A stretch of DNA of 64,000 nucleotides from Rhodococcus qingshengii JCM 15477 (GTDB lineage Bacteria > Actinomycetota > Actinomycetes > Mycobacteriales > Mycobacteriaceae): contig NZ_CP096563.1 of assembly GCF_023221595.1 (NCBI RefSeq), positions 1,780,501 to 1,844,500 on the forward strand, read 5' to 3'. The translations under genes and the position numbers were made by a program. Positions 7,169-16,403 of the stretch are shown here, piece after piece. Numbering within the stretch: position 1 is the stretch's first letter; the number at the start of each line of letters is the position of its first letter. The notes below the pieces were generated by a model. The model made no database searches. It was not told where the DNA came from and saw only the letters and a list, made by a program, of their open reading frames with translations.

Positions 7169-8038
7169 TCAGGCGAGACTGAGCGCAACTGCGGTCGCCG
7201 CACCCCAGACGAGCATGGCGAGTCCGGTGTCGCGCAACGCGGGGATCAGGGCCATACCCTGCCCGCCCGAACGCAGTGGGGCGTTGGCTCGGATTGCCAG
7301 TGGCAACGCCAGCAATCCGAGCAATGCCCACGGAGTACGCAGGATCAGCAGCAGGGTCGCGACGAACGGGACGGCCAGCAGGATCACGTGCAGCGTGCGG
7401 GTCCTGGCGTCGCCGAGCCGGACTGCGAGAGTGATCTTTCCGGACTCGGTGTCGGTCGGGATGTCTCGAAGATTGTTGGCAACGAGCACCGCGCTCGAGA
7501 ACGAACCGATGGCAATCGCGCCGGCCAGCCCGGCCAGATCCACCCGCTCGGCCTGTACGAACTGAGTTCCCAGCACTGCAATCAGTCCGAAGAAGATGAA
7601 CACGGCGATCTCGCCGAACCCGCTGTATCCGTAAGGCTTCTTGCCGCCGGTGTAGAACCAGGCACCGATGATGCAGAACACGCCGACCGCAACCAGCCAC
7701 CAGGCTGTGGTCGCCGCCAGAACGAACCCGGCTACCGCGGCAACGGTGAAGCAGCTGATCGCCGCGGCCTTCACAGCTCCGGGACTGACCAACTTCGATC
7801 CGACCAAGCGCAGTGGCCCGACGCGGTCGTCGTCCGTTCCGCGGATTCCGTCGGAGTAGTCGTTCGCGAAATTCACCCCGACGATCAAGGCCAAGGAGAC
7901 GATCAGTGCCAGGAGCGCCTTCCACCACACTGCGAGGTCCAGGGACGCCGCGGCTCCGGTGCCGACCAGCACGGGCGCAATCGCGTTCGGGAGTGTGCGC
8001 GGCCTCGCGCCTTCGATCCATTGAGCAGCTGTTGCCAT
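7169..8038 (-). CDS. menA: 1,4-dihydroxy-2-naphthoate polyprenyltransferase MenA
   Basis: 289 residues. MenA attaches the polyprenyl chain to 1,4-dihydroxy-2-naphthoate with loss of CO2, giving demethylmenaquinone at the inner face of the membrane. UbiA-superfamily features: the first Asp-rich motif [14 protein letters not shown] (about 59-72) that binds Mg-diphosphate, the second in [19 protein letters not shown], and about eight hydrophobic helices. Its start is 49 bp from the divergent STAND regulator. In M. tuberculosis menA is next to fabH, which is not here. Other men genes (E, B, C, D, G) follow within 24 kb. Confidence 0.96.
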   Translation of the reverse strand: MATAAQWIEGARPRTLPNAIAPVLVGTGAAASLDLAVWWKALLALIVSLALIVGVNFANDYSDGIRGTDDDRVGPLRLVGSKLVSPGAVKAAAISCFTVAAVAGFVLAATTAWWLVAVGVFCIIGAWFYTGGKKPYGYSGFGEIAVFIFFGLIAVLGTQFVQAERVDLAGLAGAIAIGSFSSAVLVANNLRDIPTDTESGKITLAVRLGDARTRTLHVILLAVPFVATLLLILRTPWALLGLLALPLAIRANAPLRSGGQGMALIPALRDTGLAMLVWGAATAVALSLA

Positions 8039-8087
8039 ACAACGATCTTTGCACTGTGCAATACGATCGAACGCGGTGGATCAGCAC

Positions 8088-11000
8088 ATGACTCGAGACG
8101 TGAGTGAGCGCGCCAGGTACGCGCAGTCGGGCGAAGACCTGGCAGACATTGCCTTGCTCGGACCCGTTTCGACCAAAGTGGGCGATCGTCTGGTTCCGTT
8201 GCCGGGTCCGCGAGCTCGAACTCTGCTGGTTGCGCTGGCTCGCAATCCGGGTGAGCCACGTACCGCGCAGAGCCTGATCGACGACGTTTGGGGGCTGGAG
8301 CCGCCGCGCTCACCGATGAACGCCCTCCACACTCAGGTCTCGCGCCTGCGATCTGCACTCCCGGACGGAGCCCTCGAAGTCACGGCGGCCGGATACCGGC
8401 TCACTCTCGCTCGGGAGCGTGTCGACCTGGCCAGGGCAGCGGACGCCGCCCGTGGTCTGCGCACCGTCGGCGCCGACGCGTCCGAAGCGCTCGCCGTCAC
8501 GACCGCGTCATTGCGCCTGTGGCGCGGTACCCCCGGGAGTGACGTCGTCGGCGACGTTGCAGATCGTCTGGCGCTCGACGCAGGCCGGGTGTACGACGAA
8601 CTGGAGACGGCGCAGATCGACGCGCTGCTCACATTGGGGGAGTACGCGGCAGCCATTCCCCTGGTGCGCGGACGCCATCTGGCGAGCCCATTCGACGACA
8701 CAGCGGCCGAGGCGTTGATGCGTGCGCTCGCCGGAGCAGGCCGAGTCAACGAGGCACTCGAAGTGTTCGCGGAGTTCCGCAACCACCTCGCCAATCGCCT
8801 GGGCGCTGATCCGTCGCCCGCACTGGTGACTCTCAACGCGGAACTTCTCGGGGCACCTGCGGCTACACCGCGGGCCGCCCGTGCGATCGGTCTGCGCGCT
8901 GCCCCCAACACCTTGCTCGGTCGCGACAACGACATCGACCAGATCGAATCCTTGCTCGCCCGCTCCCGCGTCGTCACCATTCTCGGACCTGGTGGCGCCG
9001 GAAAGACCCGTCTTGCACACGAATTGGGCCTGCGCGGATCCGTGAACCAGCCGGGCGTCTCGGTGGTCCTCGTGGAGTTGGCGTCGTTGCGCAGCAGCGA
9101 AGATGTCATCGCGGCCATCGGAGGCACCCTCGGAATCAGCGAATCCGATCTGGCGCCAGGCAAATTGACCGTCGGCCGAACGCATTCGGCGAGAGAGCGA
9201 CTCAAAGAGGCGCTGTCTGCCGGTCCGATGTTGCTCATCCTCGACAATTGTGAGCACGTGATCGGCGCGTGTTCGGAGATCGTGGCCGAGATGATCGCGG
9301 CCGGTCGTCAGCTGACGGTTCTGACCACCAGTCGTTCTCCGCTCATGATCAGTGCCGAGGCGGTGTACCCGTTGCCGCCGTTGGCGATCGACGACGGAAG
9401 CGGCTCGGCAGTCGAACTCTTCTCGGCGAGAGCCCGTGCGGTGCGGCCGTCTGTTCATCTGGACGTCGACGCGGTAGTCAAGCTGTGTACGACGCTCGAC
9501 GGACTCCCGCTGGCGATCGAGCTCGCTGCCGCGCGGGTCCGCACCATGAGCGTCGACGAAATCGGTTCGAGACTGCGAGACAGGTTCGCGTTGTTGCGCT
9601 CCGATGATCCGACGTCTCCGGATCGGCATCGCACCCTGCACGCGGTGATCGACTGGAGCTGGAATCTGTTGGGCAGCGGGGATCAGATTGCGTTGCGTCG
9701 ATTGTGCCGATTCCCGGCCGGCTTCACCCTTTCTTCGGCGCAGGCCGTTGCCGGGTGGGGCGAGTTGACCGATGTGGCAAGTGCCGTCGAAGCGCTGGTG
9801 AATCAGTCACTTCTTTCCGTCAGCGACGGGCAGGGAGATCTTCGGTACTACATGCTCGAGACTGTCCGTGAATACGGCGAGGAGCAACTCGCCGCGTCCG
9901 GGGAGGGACCGGAAGTGATTCGGCGCCTCGACGACTGGGCGATTGCGATCGCCGAGGATGCCGTCGTGCGTGCACGGACGGATCAGCTCCGTCTGATTGC
10001 CGACCTCGACGCCGAGCACGACAACCTTCTGGCTGTACTTCGCTGGGCCGTGGAACGCGGCGACGCGGTGACCGTAGCCAACGTCTTCCCCGTCCTTGCG
10101 ATTCTGTGGGCCGTACGAGGATCGAACTCGGAAATCTCGAACTGGGCGTCGAAGATCGTCGGGGCGACCGCGGACAACGATCTGCGCGACGTGAATGCAG
10201 AACTGGTGGGCGCTACGTTCATCCTGGTGGCGATGCATCTCTTCTTCGGAGAGGCCGATCGAAACCATGCCCGTGCGCGGATCCGACTTCGAAAGCTGTT
10301 GCGTGAGCGCGATGATCTCGGTCCGTTGTTCGCATTTCTGATCAAGCTGACCACGAGTGGGATCGCCAACCACAAACTTGCGCGGTTGGTGGCCGAAGGC
10401 GTTCGCAGTTCCGATCCCGAGACCCGAATGGCGGCGCTGTCCGCGCGTTCGAACATGCGGGAGAACATCGGAGATCTGCGCGGTGCGTTGCTGGACGGGG
10501 AGACTCTGTTCGACTACGCCACCAGCATCGGTGACGAGTGGGGTCTGGCGATGGCGGCCCAACATGTCGGGTCGGTTCACAGCCAATCCGCCCGCTATGG
10601 CGAGGCCATCGAGTTCTACGCGATCGCGGCGGCGTCGATGGAACGCCTCGGTGCGCGTGACGAGGCGATGCAGCTCATCTGCTTTCAAGCCGGAGCAATG
10701 ATCGCGGCCGGTGACACCGCTGGTGGTCGGGTGCTTCTCGATCGTGCACGTCCGGCATTGGCGCATTCGGGTGGGACCGGGGCCATCGAAACCGATCAAC
10801 GGCGCGCGGCGCTCATAGCGAGTATCGCCGAGGCGGATCTCGCGGACGGCCGTATCGACGAGGGCTTGACTCGGTATCGAGAAGCGCTGGAGCTGTTGGG
10901 TTCTGCGATCGAGAACATCTTCGGTGATCCCTTCGTCGTTCTGCTCGGTGCCGCGGCTGTGTGCGCTCACGCAGTTCACGGCCGGCACGAACTGGTGGCG

Positions 11001-11336
11001 GGCCGCGTTCTGCAGATGAAGGAGTCGAGTGCTCTCAAGCTCGATCCCAACGGTTACGCGGACCTGCCGCTCGCGGGTTCGTTGGCGTCGGCGATCGGGT
11101 CGTTCGATCTTGTCACGGGCAACATCGAACGCGGAGTCGAACTGATGGCTTTGTCGTTGAAAATGCCGGGGAGACAAGACTTCGTCTCGCTCCATCACGC
11201 GCGCCTCTCCGACTTCGCGGTTGGTCTGGTCGGAGCCGACAGGTGGTCTGTGGAAACCGAGAAGGTATCGGGTTACTCACGCAGAGCGGTCCGCGAAGCA
11301 GTGTTGGCTGCGCTTCGCGGACCGGTGCTGGACTAG
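8088..11336 (+). CDS. AfsR/SARP-type BTAD-NB-ARC (STAND) transcriptional regulator
   Basis: 1082 residues. An OmpR-like winged helix fills about residues 18-105 (LLGPVSTKVGDRLVPLPGPR ... TAAGYRLTL). A BTAD helical domain follows to about 260, then a STAND NTPase with Walker A GPGGAGKTRL (about 300-309) and Walker B LLILDNCEHV. The AAAR-type region ELAAARVRTM and a long TPR-like C-terminus complete it. Such proteins activate secondary metabolism or stress genes after NTP-dependent oligomerisation. The ATG at 8088 is preferred to a TTG at 8049. Divergent to menA and convergent with a DrrAB exporter; either may be a target, but nothing in the sequence proves it. Confidence 0.88.
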   Translation: MTRDVSERARYAQSGEDLADIALLGPVSTKVGDRLVPLPGPRARTLLVALARNPGEPRTAQSLIDDVWGLEPPRSPMNALHTQVSRLRSALPDGALEVTAAGYRLTLARERVDLARAADAARGLRTVGADASEALAVTTASLRLWRGTPGSDVVGDVADRLALDAGRVYDELETAQIDALLTLGEYAAAIPLVRGRHLASPFDDTAAEALMRALAGAGRVNEALEVFAEFRNHLANRLGADPSPALVTLNAELLGAPAATPRAARAIGLRAAPNTLLGRDNDIDQIESLLARSRVVTILGPGGAGKTRLAHELGLRGSVNQPGVSVVLVELASLRSSEDVIAAIGGTLGISESDLAPGKLTVGRTHSARERLKEALSAGPMLLILDNCEHVIGACSEIVAEMIAAGRQLTVLTTSRSPLMISAEAVYPLPPLAIDDGSGSAVELFSARARAVRPSVHLDVDAVVKLCTTLDGLPLAIELAAARVRTMSVDEIGSRLRDRFALLRSDDPTSPDRHRTLHAVIDWSWNLLGSGDQIALRRLCRFPAGFTLSSAQAVAGWGELTDVASAVEALVNQSLLSVSDGQGDLRYYMLETVREYGEEQLAASGEGPEVIRRLDDWAIAIAEDAVVRARTDQLRLIADLDAEHDNLLAVLRWAVERGDAVTVANVFPVLAILWAVRGSNSEISNWASKIVGATADNDLRDVNAELVGATFILVAMHLFFGEADRNHARARIRLRKLLRERDDLGPLFAFLIKLTTSGIANHKLARLVAEGVRSSDPETRMAALSARSNMRENIGDLRGALLDGETLFDYATSIGDEWGLAMAAQHVGSVHSQSARYGEAIEFYAIAAASMERLGARDEAMQLICFQAGAMIAAGDTAGGRVLLDRARPALAHSGGTGAIETDQRRAALIASIAEADLADGRIDEGLTRYREALELLGSAIENIFGDPFVVLLGAAAVCAHAVHGRHELVAGRVLQMKESSALKLDPNGYADLPLAGSLASAIGSFDLVTGNIERGVELMALSLKMPGRQDFVSLHHARLSDFAVGLVGADRWSVETEKVSGYSRRAVREAVLAALRGPVLD

Positions 11337-11357
11337 GTCTGGACGATGGTGCGGGAC

Positions 11358-12185
11358 TTATGTCTTGCGCATGTACATCCGCACGGTCAAAGGTGCCATG
11401 ACGGCAACGATCACCGCGGCGCCCACCAGCGACCACACGACGTGGATACCGAAGTGGCCGTCGTTGGCCAGCTCGCGAACCGCGGTCACCAGGTGTGAGA
11501 CCGGATTGCCGTTCACGAACTTCTGAAGCCAACTCGGCATGGTGGCAGGATCGACGAACGCATTCGACAGGAACGTCAGCGGGAACAGCACGAGCATCGA
11601 AACACCCTGCACCGTGGACGCTTTGTTCATCAGCACGCCCATGAGAGCGAAGATCCAGCTGATGGAGAACGCGCACACCATGACCAGGATCGCGGCAGAC
11701 AGAATGCCGACCACGCCGCCTGCGGGGCGGTAACCCATCGCGAAACCGACGATGAACGTGATGGTCGTGGCGATGCCGTAGCGCACGACGTCGGCGAGCA
11801 ATGCACCGGACAGCGGGGCGATACGAGCGATGGGAAGGGACTTGAAGCGGTCGAACACGCCCTTGTCCATGTCCTCACGAAGCTGAGTGCCCGTGACGAT
11901 GGAACCGGTGATGACGGTCTGGACGAGGATGCCGGGGATGATCGTCGGCAGATATGCCGTCACGTCACCGGCGATCGCGCCGCCGAAGATGTAGGTGAAC
12001 ATCAACGTGAAGATGATCGGCTGGATGACGACGTCGAACAGTTGCTCGGGGTTGTGCTTGATCTTGAGAATTCCGCGGTACGCCATCGTGAACGTGTTCG
12101 CGAAGCTCTGCTGCAGGCTGATGCGGCGGGGTGCGGCATCCGGCTGGGCTATCGGCGACCGGGGTTTGGTGAGAGTGGTTGTCAT
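11358..12185 (-). CDS. ABC-2 type multidrug/daunorubicin exporter permease, DrrB-like
   Basis: 275 residues with six predicted transmembrane helices and the ABC-2 membrane signature in the central part (FPLTFLSNAFVDPATMPSWL). Homologues are permeases for drug or lipid export. Its ATG overlaps the ATPase stop by four bases (ATGA), so the two are coupled as one exporter. N-terminus LQQSFANTFTMAYRGILKIK is typical of DrrB. Substrate unknown. Confidence 0.88.
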   Translation of the reverse strand: MTTTLTKPRSPIAQPDAAPRRISLQQSFANTFTMAYRGILKIKHNPEQLFDVVIQPIIFTLMFTYIFGGAIAGDVTAYLPTIIPGILVQTVITGSIVTGTQLREDMDKGVFDRFKSLPIARIAPLSGALLADVVRYGIATTITFIVGFAMGYRPAGGVVGILSAAILVMVCAFSISWIFALMGVLMNKASTVQGVSMLVLFPLTFLSNAFVDPATMPSWLQKFVNGNPVSHLVTAVRELANDGHFGIHVVWSLVGAAVIVAVMAPLTVRMYMRKT

Positions 12186-13189
12186 GCGACGCTCCGATCG
12201 GAGTCGTTGTCGGACTGGGCGTCGTTGCGACCACCGTCTTCGGGCTGGTGCCCGGTGATGGTCAGGAACACTTCGTCCAGGCTGGGTTTCTGTACGTTGA
12301 TTTCGTCGACGGCGATACCTTGCTCACGCAGACGGATCAACAGGTCCGCCGTGATCGACGGGTCGCTCAGCGGGGCGGTGATCCGCCCGACCTCGGGAGT
12401 GACACCCACCTCGACGCTCAGCGCAGCGGCGATGAGCGAGCGAGCCTCCTCGGTGCGATCACGATCGACCAGCTTGAGTTGGAGCGAGGAGATCCCGACC
12501 GAAGCCTTGAGTTCGTCGGCGGTGCCGTTGGCGATCACGCGGCCGCGGTCGATCACCGCGATGCGATCGGCCAGTTGATCGGCTTCGTCGAGGTACTGCG
12601 TGGTGAGCAACACCGTCGAACCCTCGGCGACGAGTCGCCGGATGGTCACCCACATCTGGGCGCGGGTGCGCGGATCGAGGCCGGTGGTGGGCTCGTCGAG
12701 AAACAGCAGCGGCGGGCGCGCGATCAGGCTTGCCGCCAGATCCAGGCGTCGACGCATGCCACCGGAGAAGTTCTTCAGCGGTTTGGTCGCGGCCTCGACC
12801 AGATCGAACTCCTCGAGGAGTTCGAGGGACTTGGTGCGCGCATCGCGGCGGCTCAGGCCGAGCAGCCGCGAGAAGATCACGAGGTTCTCGGTCGCCGTCA
12901 GATCCTCGTCGACGGAGGCGTACTGACCGGTGACGCCGATCAGGGATCGGACCGCGGTGGGTTCACGGCTGACGTCGTGGCCGAAGATGCGCGCCTCACC
13001 GCCGTCGGGGCGAAGGAGAGTGGCGAGCATGCGGACGGTGGTGGTCTTGCCGGCGCCGTTCGGCCCGAGGACGCCGAACACCGAGCCGGTGGGGACGGTG
13101 AGGCTGACGCCGTCGACCGCGCGGTGCTCGCCGAACTTCTTGACGAGTCCGTCGGCCTCGATGGCAAGAGGCGAAGCTGTGTGGTTCAT
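12182..13189 (-). CDS. ABC exporter ATPase, DrrA-like
   Basis: 335 residues. Walker A GPNGAGKT at 42-49, Q-loop at TGQYASVDEDLT, signature FSGGMRRRLDLA from 141, Walker B LLFLDEP at 161-167, and a C-terminal extension of about 100 residues as in the DrrA/NodI family. The ATG at 13189 was chosen because the conserved N-terminus (LAIEADGLVKKFGEHRAV) begins right after it; the open frame continues upstream without family similarity. Powers the DrrB-like permease encoded next. Confidence 0.92.
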   Translation of the reverse strand: MNHTASPLAIEADGLVKKFGEHRAVDGVSLTVPTGSVFGVLGPNGAGKTTTVRMLATLLRPDGGEARIFGHDVSREPTAVRSLIGVTGQYASVDEDLTATENLVIFSRLLGLSRRDARTKSLELLEEFDLVEAATKPLKNFSGGMRRRLDLAASLIARPPLLFLDEPTTGLDPRTRAQMWVTIRRLVAEGSTVLLTTQYLDEADQLADRIAVIDRGRVIANGTADELKASVGISSLQLKLVDRDRTEEARSLIAAALSVEVGVTPEVGRITAPLSDPSITADLLIRLREQGIAVDEINVQKPSLDEVFLTITGHQPEDGGRNDAQSDNDSDRSVA

Positions 13190-13343
13190 GGGATGAAGCT
13201 TGGCAGACCGATCTTGCATGGACCTTGCGTGGAACTTGCGGTTACTTGCACAGCGCGCGAGGTCGGTGCTCCACAACCGGCAAACAATCCCCAGACGGAT
13301 CTTGCTTGTCGGTGTGCGGGCGCGGCGGCATCACGCTCGCTGC

Positions 13344-14237
13344 ATGGAGATTCTTACGCGGGCACAGGCTCACCGGGACGGCACCAGCGACGCGCAGTTG
13401 CAGCGAGCGGTCAGGCGCGGCGAGCTGCACCGAATCGCAGCGGGGATCTACATGCGCGCCGATCACTTCCGCGAACTCGATGCGAGAGCACGCCACCGCT
13501 GCGCTGTCATGGTAGCCACCGAAAGCTGTGGACCAGGCGCAATCGTGAGCCACGCTTCGGCAGCGGTCATGCACGGATTGGATTGCGGCGGATTGCGATT
13601 GGACACCGTGCACATGACGCGTAACCGGTGCTCGGGTGGGCGGAAGAGTCAAACCTTGCATCTTCATCCGGCAGTGGTCCCGGCCGAGGAGGTCGTGCTG
13701 ATCGACGGCGTCGCAACCACGTCGCTTGCGCGAACGTTCGTCGACCTCGCACGGACGACGCCGTTCGAGACCGCCGTGGTGATCGGTGATTGCGCCCTGC
13801 GACGTGGGATGAGGCGTGAGAACGTCGACGCTTCGCTCGATCATGCGCGCGGACGGCTGGGAATGAGTCGCGCTCGAGTGGCGGCGACGTTCATCGAACC
13901 AGGTGCCGAGAGTCCGGGGGAGTCCATCAGCCGGGTACGCATGCGCGACGACGGTTGGCCGATGCCGACCCTGCAGCACGAGATCCGTCACGGTGGCCGG
14001 TTCATCGGGAGAGTCGATTTCTTCTGGAAAGAGCACGGTGTGGTGGGCGAGTTCGACGGGATGGTCAAGTATCGCGGCGACAATCCGGGGAGGGCGGTAG
14101 AGCGCGAGAAACTGCGGGAGGACGCGATCCGGGACGCGGGGTTCGAGGTGTTCCGGTGGGTATGGGCGGATCTTCGCGACTTCGAACGTGTCCGCGAAAG
14201 GTTCGAGCGGGCTTGCCTCCGCGGAGCCGCGCGCTGA
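13344..14237 (+). CDS. AbiEi-like antitoxin-domain/DUF559-like protein
   Basis: 297 residues. The N-terminus (EILTRAQAHRDGTSDAQLQR and RGELHRIAAGIYMRAD) matches the winged-helix AbiEi antitoxin-like domain found in many actinobacterial proteins. The C-terminus resembles a Vsr/DUF559-type PD-(D/E)XK fold: a glutamate in GESISRVRM, then GRVDFFWKEHGVVGEFDG with Asp and Glu followed by K. No cognate AbiEii nucleotidyltransferase gene is adjacent, so it is not a standard AbiE toxin-antitoxin pair. The ATG at 13344 suits the domain boundary. Function unknown; possible nuclease. Confidence 0.7.
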   Translation: MEILTRAQAHRDGTSDAQLQRAVRRGELHRIAAGIYMRADHFRELDARARHRCAVMVATESCGPGAIVSHASAAVMHGLDCGGLRLDTVHMTRNRCSGGRKSQTLHLHPAVVPAEEVVLIDGVATTSLARTFVDLARTTPFETAVVIGDCALRRGMRRENVDASLDHARGRLGMSRARVAATFIEPGAESPGESISRVRMRDDGWPMPTLQHEIRHGGRFIGRVDFFWKEHGVVGEFDGMVKYRGDNPGRAVEREKLREDAIRDAGFEVFRWVWADLRDFERVRERFERACLRGAAR

Positions 14238-14279
14238 TTGTGCAGCCGCGGCGCTGATCAGGCCTGCGGCTGAACAATC
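14236..14279. terminator. Hairpin between convergent genes
   Basis: GATTGTGCAGCCGC (14236-14249) pairs with GCGGCTGAACAATC (14266-14279) with one mismatch. The left arm overlaps the stop codon of the AbiEi-like gene. There is no U-run, so it would be an imperfect bidirectional terminator between that gene and menE. Confidence 0.5.
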
Positions 14280-14291
14280 GGGCTGCGGCTG

Positions 14292-15431
14292 CTAGCTGAA
14301 CCGAGCCACCAGGGCGGCGCGGTCGAGCTTGCCCGGTCCGCGCAGGGGGAGCGCGTCCAGGACGAAGAGTTCCCGCGGCGCCGCGGTGACGTCGAGTGTC
14401 CGCTGAGCATGTGCGCGCAGTTCGTCGAGCGTCGGAGCTTCGCCCTCGGGTACGACCACGGCCACCACCCGCTGCCCCAGCCGCGGGTCCTCGATGCCGA
14501 TCACCGCGCACTCGCGAACGGCGGGGTGATCGGCCAGCGCGGCCTCGACCACCTGCGGTACGACGGTCAGCCCGCCGGTGGAGATTGCCTCGTCCAACCG
14601 GCCGCTGATGCGAAGGACCCCGCCGACCACTGATCCGGCGTCGTCGGTCCGGAACCATCCGGGTTCGGCGAAGGCAGGGTGGTCGGGAAGCCCGCGGTAC
14701 CCGGACGCGAGCATCGGACCGCCCAGCAGTACTCGCCCGTCGTCGATACGAATCTGTGCTCCGGACAACGGGATTCCGTCGTAGACGCAACCGCCGGACG
14801 TTTCGCTCATCCCGTAGGTGCGGACGACGGTGATGCCCGCTTCGGTGGCCTGCGCGAGTACCGGTGCGGGAGTAGCAGCGCCGCCGAGCAGAACCGCGTC
14901 GAGCGAAGCCAGAGCCTCGACCGCGGCGCGATCACCGAGTGCCTTGACCAACTGCGTCGGCACCAACGAGGTGTAGCGGCGCGGTCCGCTCATCGCGGCG
15001 ACAGCGCCCGGCAATGCTGCAGGGTCGAAACCCGCACTGACGTCGACGATCACCGGTTGTGTTCCGGCGAGGACACTGCGCAACAGAACTTGCATCCCGG
15101 CGATGTGGTGCGGGGGGAGAACCAGCAACCAGGATCCGGTGCCGCCGAGGCGTTCATGGGTCGCGTCGCCGCTGGCTCGCAGTGCGCTCGCGGCGAGCAT
15201 CGCGCCCTTCGGGGTTCCGGTGGTCCCCGACGTGGCGACCACCAGCGAGATGCCGTCGTCGATGGGCTGATCGGGGTGCAGAGCGTCGCTCAGTCGGGCC
15301 GTCTCGCGTGCGTCGGCCGCCGGGACGGGAAGCACGGCGTCGTGCACGCCGTCCAGGATCTGCGCGATGGCAGGCAGTACCTCGAAGACCGCCTCACCCT
15401 GTGGAACGGCCAGTGTGCGAAGAACGTTCAC
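14292..15431 (-). CDS. menE: o-Succinylbenzoate-CoA ligase MenE
   Basis: 379 residues of ANL-superfamily ligase, short as actinobacterial MenE proteins are. It activates o-succinylbenzoate with ATP and CoA for MenB. The AMP-binding P-loop is ATSGTTGTPKG (about 66-76), the A5 region is TYGMSETSGGCVYDG, the hinge is ISGRLDEAISTGG, and the late lysine is in LPLRGPGKLDRAAL. The start was set at GTG 15431, which overlaps the DUF3349 stop by four bases (GTGA). Last gene of the pitA-to-menE operon. Confidence 0.95.
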   Translation of the reverse strand: MNVLRTLAVPQGEAVFEVLPAIAQILDGVHDAVLPVPAADARETARLSDALHPDQPIDDGISLVVATSGTTGTPKGAMLAASALRASGDATHERLGGTGSWLLVLPPHHIAGMQVLLRSVLAGTQPVIVDVSAGFDPAALPGAVAAMSGPRRYTSLVPTQLVKALGDRAAVEALASLDAVLLGGAATPAPVLAQATEAGITVVRTYGMSETSGGCVYDGIPLSGAQIRIDDGRVLLGGPMLASGYRGLPDHPAFAEPGWFRTDDAGSVVGGVLRISGRLDEAISTGGLTVVPQVVEAALADHPAVRECAVIGIEDPRLGQRVVAVVVPEGEAPTLDELRAHAQRTLDVTAAPRELFVLDALPLRGPGKLDRAALVARFS

Positions 15432-15730
15432 CGGACGTCCGGCCCGGCCAGCGGCCAACCACCGGCAGCCAGATGGCTTCGTACTCGGTCGACGTCGGTT
15501 TCGAGTGGCATCTCGTTGGTGATCTTCGTGATGAGGACCTGGATGTCGGTCTTCTCGATGGGCAGATCGCCGTCCTCGATCAACGCGTCGGCGACGGCGT
15601 CGACCTCGGTTTCGGAGAGTCTGCGAGTGAGGAGCGCGAAAAGTGGGATGTAGTCCTGCTCGGGGACGCCATTGGGATAGCCGGCCCGCAACCAGCCGAC
15701 TATCGACGTGAGGAAGGGCGGAAGGGCCAT
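15428..15730 (-). CDS. DUF3349 protein, copy 2
   Basis: 100 residues, all-helical. It shares with the next copy the pattern GWLRAGYPNGVPEQDYIPLF ... LTRRLSETEVD ... HLAAGGWPL, which defines the DUF3349 family (M. tuberculosis Rv0543c, structure solved, function unknown). It starts four bases after the stop of the upstream copy and overlaps menE. Its two copies probably arose by tandem duplication. Confidence 0.85.
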   Translation of the reverse strand: MALPPFLTSIVGWLRAGYPNGVPEQDYIPLFALLTRRLSETEVDAVADALIEDGDLPIEKTDIQVLITKITNEMPLETDVDRVRSHLAAGGWPLAGPDVR

Positions 15731-15734
15731 GACG

Positions 15735-16070
15735 TCAGCTCACGTCTCGAACTTCGTTGTCGGTGTCCACGTCTTCGATGACCGGCCACCCACCTGCGCG
15801 CAGCCTTTCGGTGACACGATCGACGTCGTCCTCGGACGGCTCCTCGTTGAGGATTCCCTCGATGATGGCGCGGATGGTGTCGTAGTCGACGTGGCGGTCC
15901 GGCACTTCGTGTGCCGACTCGATGGACATCGAAACGACCTGCTCGATCTCCTCGTCGGTCAGACGACGACGGAGAACGGCGAGCAGCGCAAAATGATCCT
16001 TGTCCGGGATGCCCTCGGGATACCCGGCACGCAGCCAGTCGAGCACGCTGCGCAATGAATACTTGCTCAA
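15735..16070 (-). CDS. DUF3349 protein, copy 1
   Basis: 111 residues. Core WLRAGYPEGIPDKDHFALL, LRRRLTDEEIEQVV and ERLRAGGWPVI aligns with the downstream paralogue; the C-terminal tail is acidic (EDVDTDNEVRDVS). The family is predicted cytosolic and helical with no known activity. It lies between the small membrane gene and the second copy in the same operon, as single-copy Rv0543c lies between Rv0544c and menE in M. tuberculosis. Confidence 0.85.
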   Translation of the reverse strand: MSKYSLRSVLDWLRAGYPEGIPDKDHFALLAVLRRRLTDEEIEQVVSMSIESAHEVPDRHVDYDTIRAIIEGILNEEPSEDDVDRVTERLRAGGWPVIEDVDTDNEVRDVS

Positions 16071-16124
16071 ATCCTCGGCCTCATTTTCGTTTCGGTGGTT
16101 TCAGTGGTGTGCCGCGACGACCAC

Positions 16125-16388
16125 TCAGAAGACGTGGATTCCGAACGTGCTGGCCAAGAAGTTCTTCATCAACAACAGTATTCCGGCGAAGATCGTGACG
16201 AGCACGACCGCAAAACAGAGGTACGCACCCATTTTACCCAGGGTGGACGGTCCTTCGGTGCCGTCGGCGTTCGGCAGACTCAGCGACTTGAGGCCGAAGG
16301 CGAAGATCGCCGGCAGTCCGGCTCCGAAGAGCAGTCCCACTGCCACTACCTGCCAGAGCGAATCGAGGGTATCGGTGAGTAGATGCAT
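16125..16388 (-). CDS. Small two-helix membrane protein (Rv0544c-like)
   Basis: 87 residues with two hydrophobic helices (about 12-33 and 54-76) separated by a polar loop LPNADGTEGPSTLGKMG. The position directly after pitA (15 bp gap) is conserved with Rv0544c of mycobacteria. It may be an accessory subunit of the phosphate transporter, but that is only inferred from the fixed neighbourhood. Confidence 0.7.
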   Translation of the reverse strand: MHLLTDTLDSLWQVVAVGLLFGAGLPAIFAFGLKSLSLPNADGTEGPSTLGKMGAYLCFAVVLVTIFAGILLLMKNFLASTFGIHVF

Positions 16389-16403
16389 TCTCTTGCGCCC
16401 CTT

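Noticed and set aside
9807..11198. 463-codon minus-strand frame within the STAND regulator
   Set aside because: Shadow of the TPR-like region of the regulator; no start context or domain.
12179..13624. 481-codon plus-strand frame over the DrrA-like gene
   Set aside because: The minus strand carries a complete ABC ATPase; the plus frame has no motif.
13344..14237. AbiE toxin-antitoxin system
   Set aside because: Only an AbiEi-like domain is seen; no AbiEii nucleotidyltransferase gene is adjacent.
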